NCBI GenBank assembly: GCA_002422395.1
Contig: DIUY01000030.1
Location: forward strand, 218,125-282,124
Length of the DNA: 64,000 nucleotides
Source: Methylococcaceae bacterium UBA6146
Lineage (GTDB): Bacteria; Pseudomonadota; Gammaproteobacteria; Methylococcales; Methylomonadaceae
Direction: 5' to 3'
Shown piece after piece: positions 62,645 to 64,000 of this stretch. A program made the position numbers and the translations under genes. Each line of letters begins with the position of its first letter. Position 1 is the first letter of the stretch. The notes below the pieces were generated by a model. The model had not been told where the DNA came from, made no database searches, and saw only the letters and a program-made list of their open reading frames with translations.

Positions 62645-63324
62645 AAGCCATGATACTAGCTGCAGGACGTGGCGAGCGGATGCGCCCGCTAACCGACCAC
62701 ACCCCCAAACCTTTATTGCCAGCAGGCGGTAAACCACTAATTGAACACACCATCGGCCAATTAGTGGCGGCCGGGTTCACCGACATCGTCATTAATTACG
62801 CCCATTTAGGGCAACAAATAGCCGATTATCTGGGCAATGGCAAAACATTAGGCGCAACCATCGGGTATTCCCCTGAAGGTGAAGAAGGGTTGGAAACCGC
62901 TGGCGGCATCATCAATGCTTTGCCATTGCTGGACACGGAGACATTTTTAGTGGTCAACGGGGATGTCGCGACCGATTTTCCTTTTGCCCAACTCCAAAAC
63001 CAACCGTTTGATTTGGCCCACTTGGTGCTGGTCAATAATCCCGAACATCACCCGACTGGCGATTTTAGTCTCGACAGTGCAGGCTACGTCATTGATGGCG
63101 GCACCGACACGTTCACGTTTAGTGGTGTGGGCGTTTATCGCAGGGAATTGTTTGCCAACCTGCCGTCCGGAAAGGCCAAATTGGCGCCGCTATTACGTCA
63201 GGCTATGGCTAAACGGCGTGTTAGCGGGCAAAAACATACTGGCTTTTGGATGGATATCGGCACACCGCAACGCCTTCAAGAGCTGGATTTTTATTACTCA
63301 CAACAGCGTATCGGCCATGCCTGA
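62641..63324 (+). CDS. murU: N-acetylmuramate alpha-1-phosphate uridylyltransferase MurU
   Basis: A 227-residue nucleotidyltransferase making UDP-MurNAc from MurNAc-1-phosphate, bypassing de novo MurA/MurB synthesis and giving fosfomycin tolerance in Pseudomonas. Signature MKAMILAAGRGERMRPLTDHTPKPLLPAGGKPLIEH, metal site LVVNGDVATDFPF, and the C-terminal GFWMDIGTPQRLQELD. It is translationally coupled to amgK. Confidence 0.94.
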   Translation: MKAMILAAGRGERMRPLTDHTPKPLLPAGGKPLIEHTIGQLVAAGFTDIVINYAHLGQQIADYLGNGKTLGATIGYSPEGEEGLETAGGIINALPLLDTETFLVVNGDVATDFPFAQLQNQPFDLAHLVLVNNPEHHPTGDFSLDSAGYVIDGGTDTFTFSGVGVYRRELFANLPSGKAKLAPLLRQAMAKRRVSGQKHTGFWMDIGTPQRLQELDFYYSQQRIGHA

Positions 63325-63447
63325 CCATGTTTACAAAAAATAGCATTAACTGGTTCTTCACCCATCAGCTTGCTTGAATGCGTGATGGTTAAGCCGTGAT
63401 TATTTACAGTTAAAGTTTAACCGTCGCCCCTGAGTGTCTGTTAAACC

Positions 63448-63470
63448 GACAGGACGCTATGCGCCCTGTC
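63448..63470. terminator. Small hairpin between convergent murU and membrane protein genes
   Basis: Arms GACAGG and CCTGTC with an 11-base loop rich in GC, overlapping the stop codon of the downstream minus-strand gene. A weak candidate for a bidirectional terminator. Confidence 0.35.
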
Positions 63471-64000
63471 ATTTAGAAAAGCCAATGAACTGCCGGTAAG
63501 GCGAATCCTGTTTCCAAGTGAATGCCTCGGTAAAATAATGCATTAACGCCAAATAGCCTAACACCCCGACAGTAACGGCTTTACGGATTTCAACTTCAAA
63601 CAAAGTTGTGCTTATCAGATTGACGGCATCATCACCATAGGCCTGTAACGCAAACGCCAAACCAAATGACAATAGCGGCAAGACAACAAAAATAGGCACA
63701 TTGCAGTAGGCCGCATAACGGTACATAAAATTCTGTGCTTGCCGGTGATGCTTGTTGTAATCATGCGTGACATAAAAAATATACGCCGTCGCATCGTGTA
63801 CCAAGCGAGGAATCATGATTGCCAAAAAATAATACTGCTGCACATAAAGATAAAAACTGCTTAAGACCAGAAACACATTAGCCCACAAAAAATAACGGCT
63901 AAAGGTGGTGGTGCAGTACCGCTGGCATAGCGCCGCACTGCACACCAGGCAAAAACTTAACCCGCCCGCCATATACCGGATAAGTCCGGCCTGTTGCACA
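63469..64000 (-). CDS. Partial multi-pass membrane protein, unknown function
   Basis: The last 176 residues of a protein whose start lies beyond the window end. Four or more hydrophobic helices are visible. A polar loop with ARG/HIS-rich sequence (RLVHDATAYIFYVTHDYNKHHRQAQNFMYR) between helices contains several histidines that might bind a metal. The C-terminal ALMHYFTEAFTWKQDSPYRQFIGFSK is cytoplasmic or periplasmic. I do not recognise the family. It is convergent with murU. Confidence 0.6.
   Translation of the reverse strand, partial: VQQAGLIRYMAGGLSFCLVCSAALCQRYCTTTFSRYFLWANVFLVLSSFYLYVQQYYFLAIMIPRLVHDATAYIFYVTHDYNKHHRQAQNFMYRYAAYCNVPIFVVLPLLSFGLAFALQAYGDDAVNLISTTLFEVEIRKAVTVGVLGYLALMHYFTEAFTWKQDSPYRQFIGFSK

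Noticed and set aside
1..64000. CRISPR array, tRNA or rRNA genes, prophage or complete insertion sequence
   Set aside because: No regularly spaced direct repeats, cloverleaf-like segment, rRNA-like sequence or transposase/integrase coding region was seen by eye; a covariance-model search would be needed to exclude small RNAs.

Overview
The window looks like chromosome from a gammaproteobacterium, most likely a methanotroph of the order Methylococcales. This is inferred from family content and not from any marker gene. It combines gammaproteobacterial envelope genes (lptD, surA, mlaA, uppP), recC, rlmKL and speA with a central-carbon set suited to the ribulose monophosphate cycle: gnd, zwf, pgl, an NADP-type icd, a pyrophosphate-type phosphofructokinase and glycogen phosphorylase. 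No methane or methanol oxidation gene lies in the window, so the assignment is tentative.

Layout. 0-7 kb: zinc-ribbon protein, orphan ParA-type ATPase, trmL, glgP, a flavin reductase and a small exported protein. 5.8-11 kb: a minus-strand oxidative sugar-phosphate block (gnd, zwf, pgl, icd). 11-22 kb: mostly minus-strand housekeeping genes (recC, TauE/SafE permease, surE-pcm, Smr protein, uppP, rlmKL-acyP, FKBP isomerase, lysozyme-like lipoprotein). 22-29 kb: plus-strand genes for a tandem PilZ protein, PPi-phosphofructokinase, a secreted GH17-like protein, a D-Ala-D-Ala carboxypeptidase, mlaA and a sulfotransferase. An AT-rich gap at 27.2-27.4 kb carries a cluster of DnaA-box-like sites. 29-36 kb: alpha-carbonic anhydrase with a SulP transporter, recQ, and speE with a MarR-type regulator, divergent from speA. 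38-40 kb: a compact type II restriction-modification module with its own controller.

41-55 kb is the most unusual stretch. Three large sensor histidine kinases and one 1441-residue phosphorelay/EAL protein are all transcribed leftward. They are preceded by a decayed HTH-receiver gene, and the gaps between them contain small palindromic repeats. One kinase carries a PAS domain with the FixL haem-binding residues, suggesting oxygen sensing. The largest protein has lost its kinase phosphoacceptor histidine (Tyr instead) and has no ATPase domain, but keeps receiver, HPt and receiver modules ahead of an apparently intact EAL phosphodiesterase. My model is that the neighbouring kinases feed phosphate into it to control cyclic-di-GMP; a tandem PilZ protein (22.1 kb) is a possible downstream reader.

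55-64 kb holds an orphan vsr endonuclease, RNase D, a stand-alone DbpA-type RNA-binding domain, the lptD-surA operon, the divergent amgK-murU cell-wall recycling pair, and a membrane protein cut by the window end. At least three families of MITE-like elements (called A, B and C here) are scattered through the window. In two places they supply coding sequence: the start of one kinase gene and the end of vsr. I saw no tRNA or rRNA gene, no CRISPR array and no transposase.
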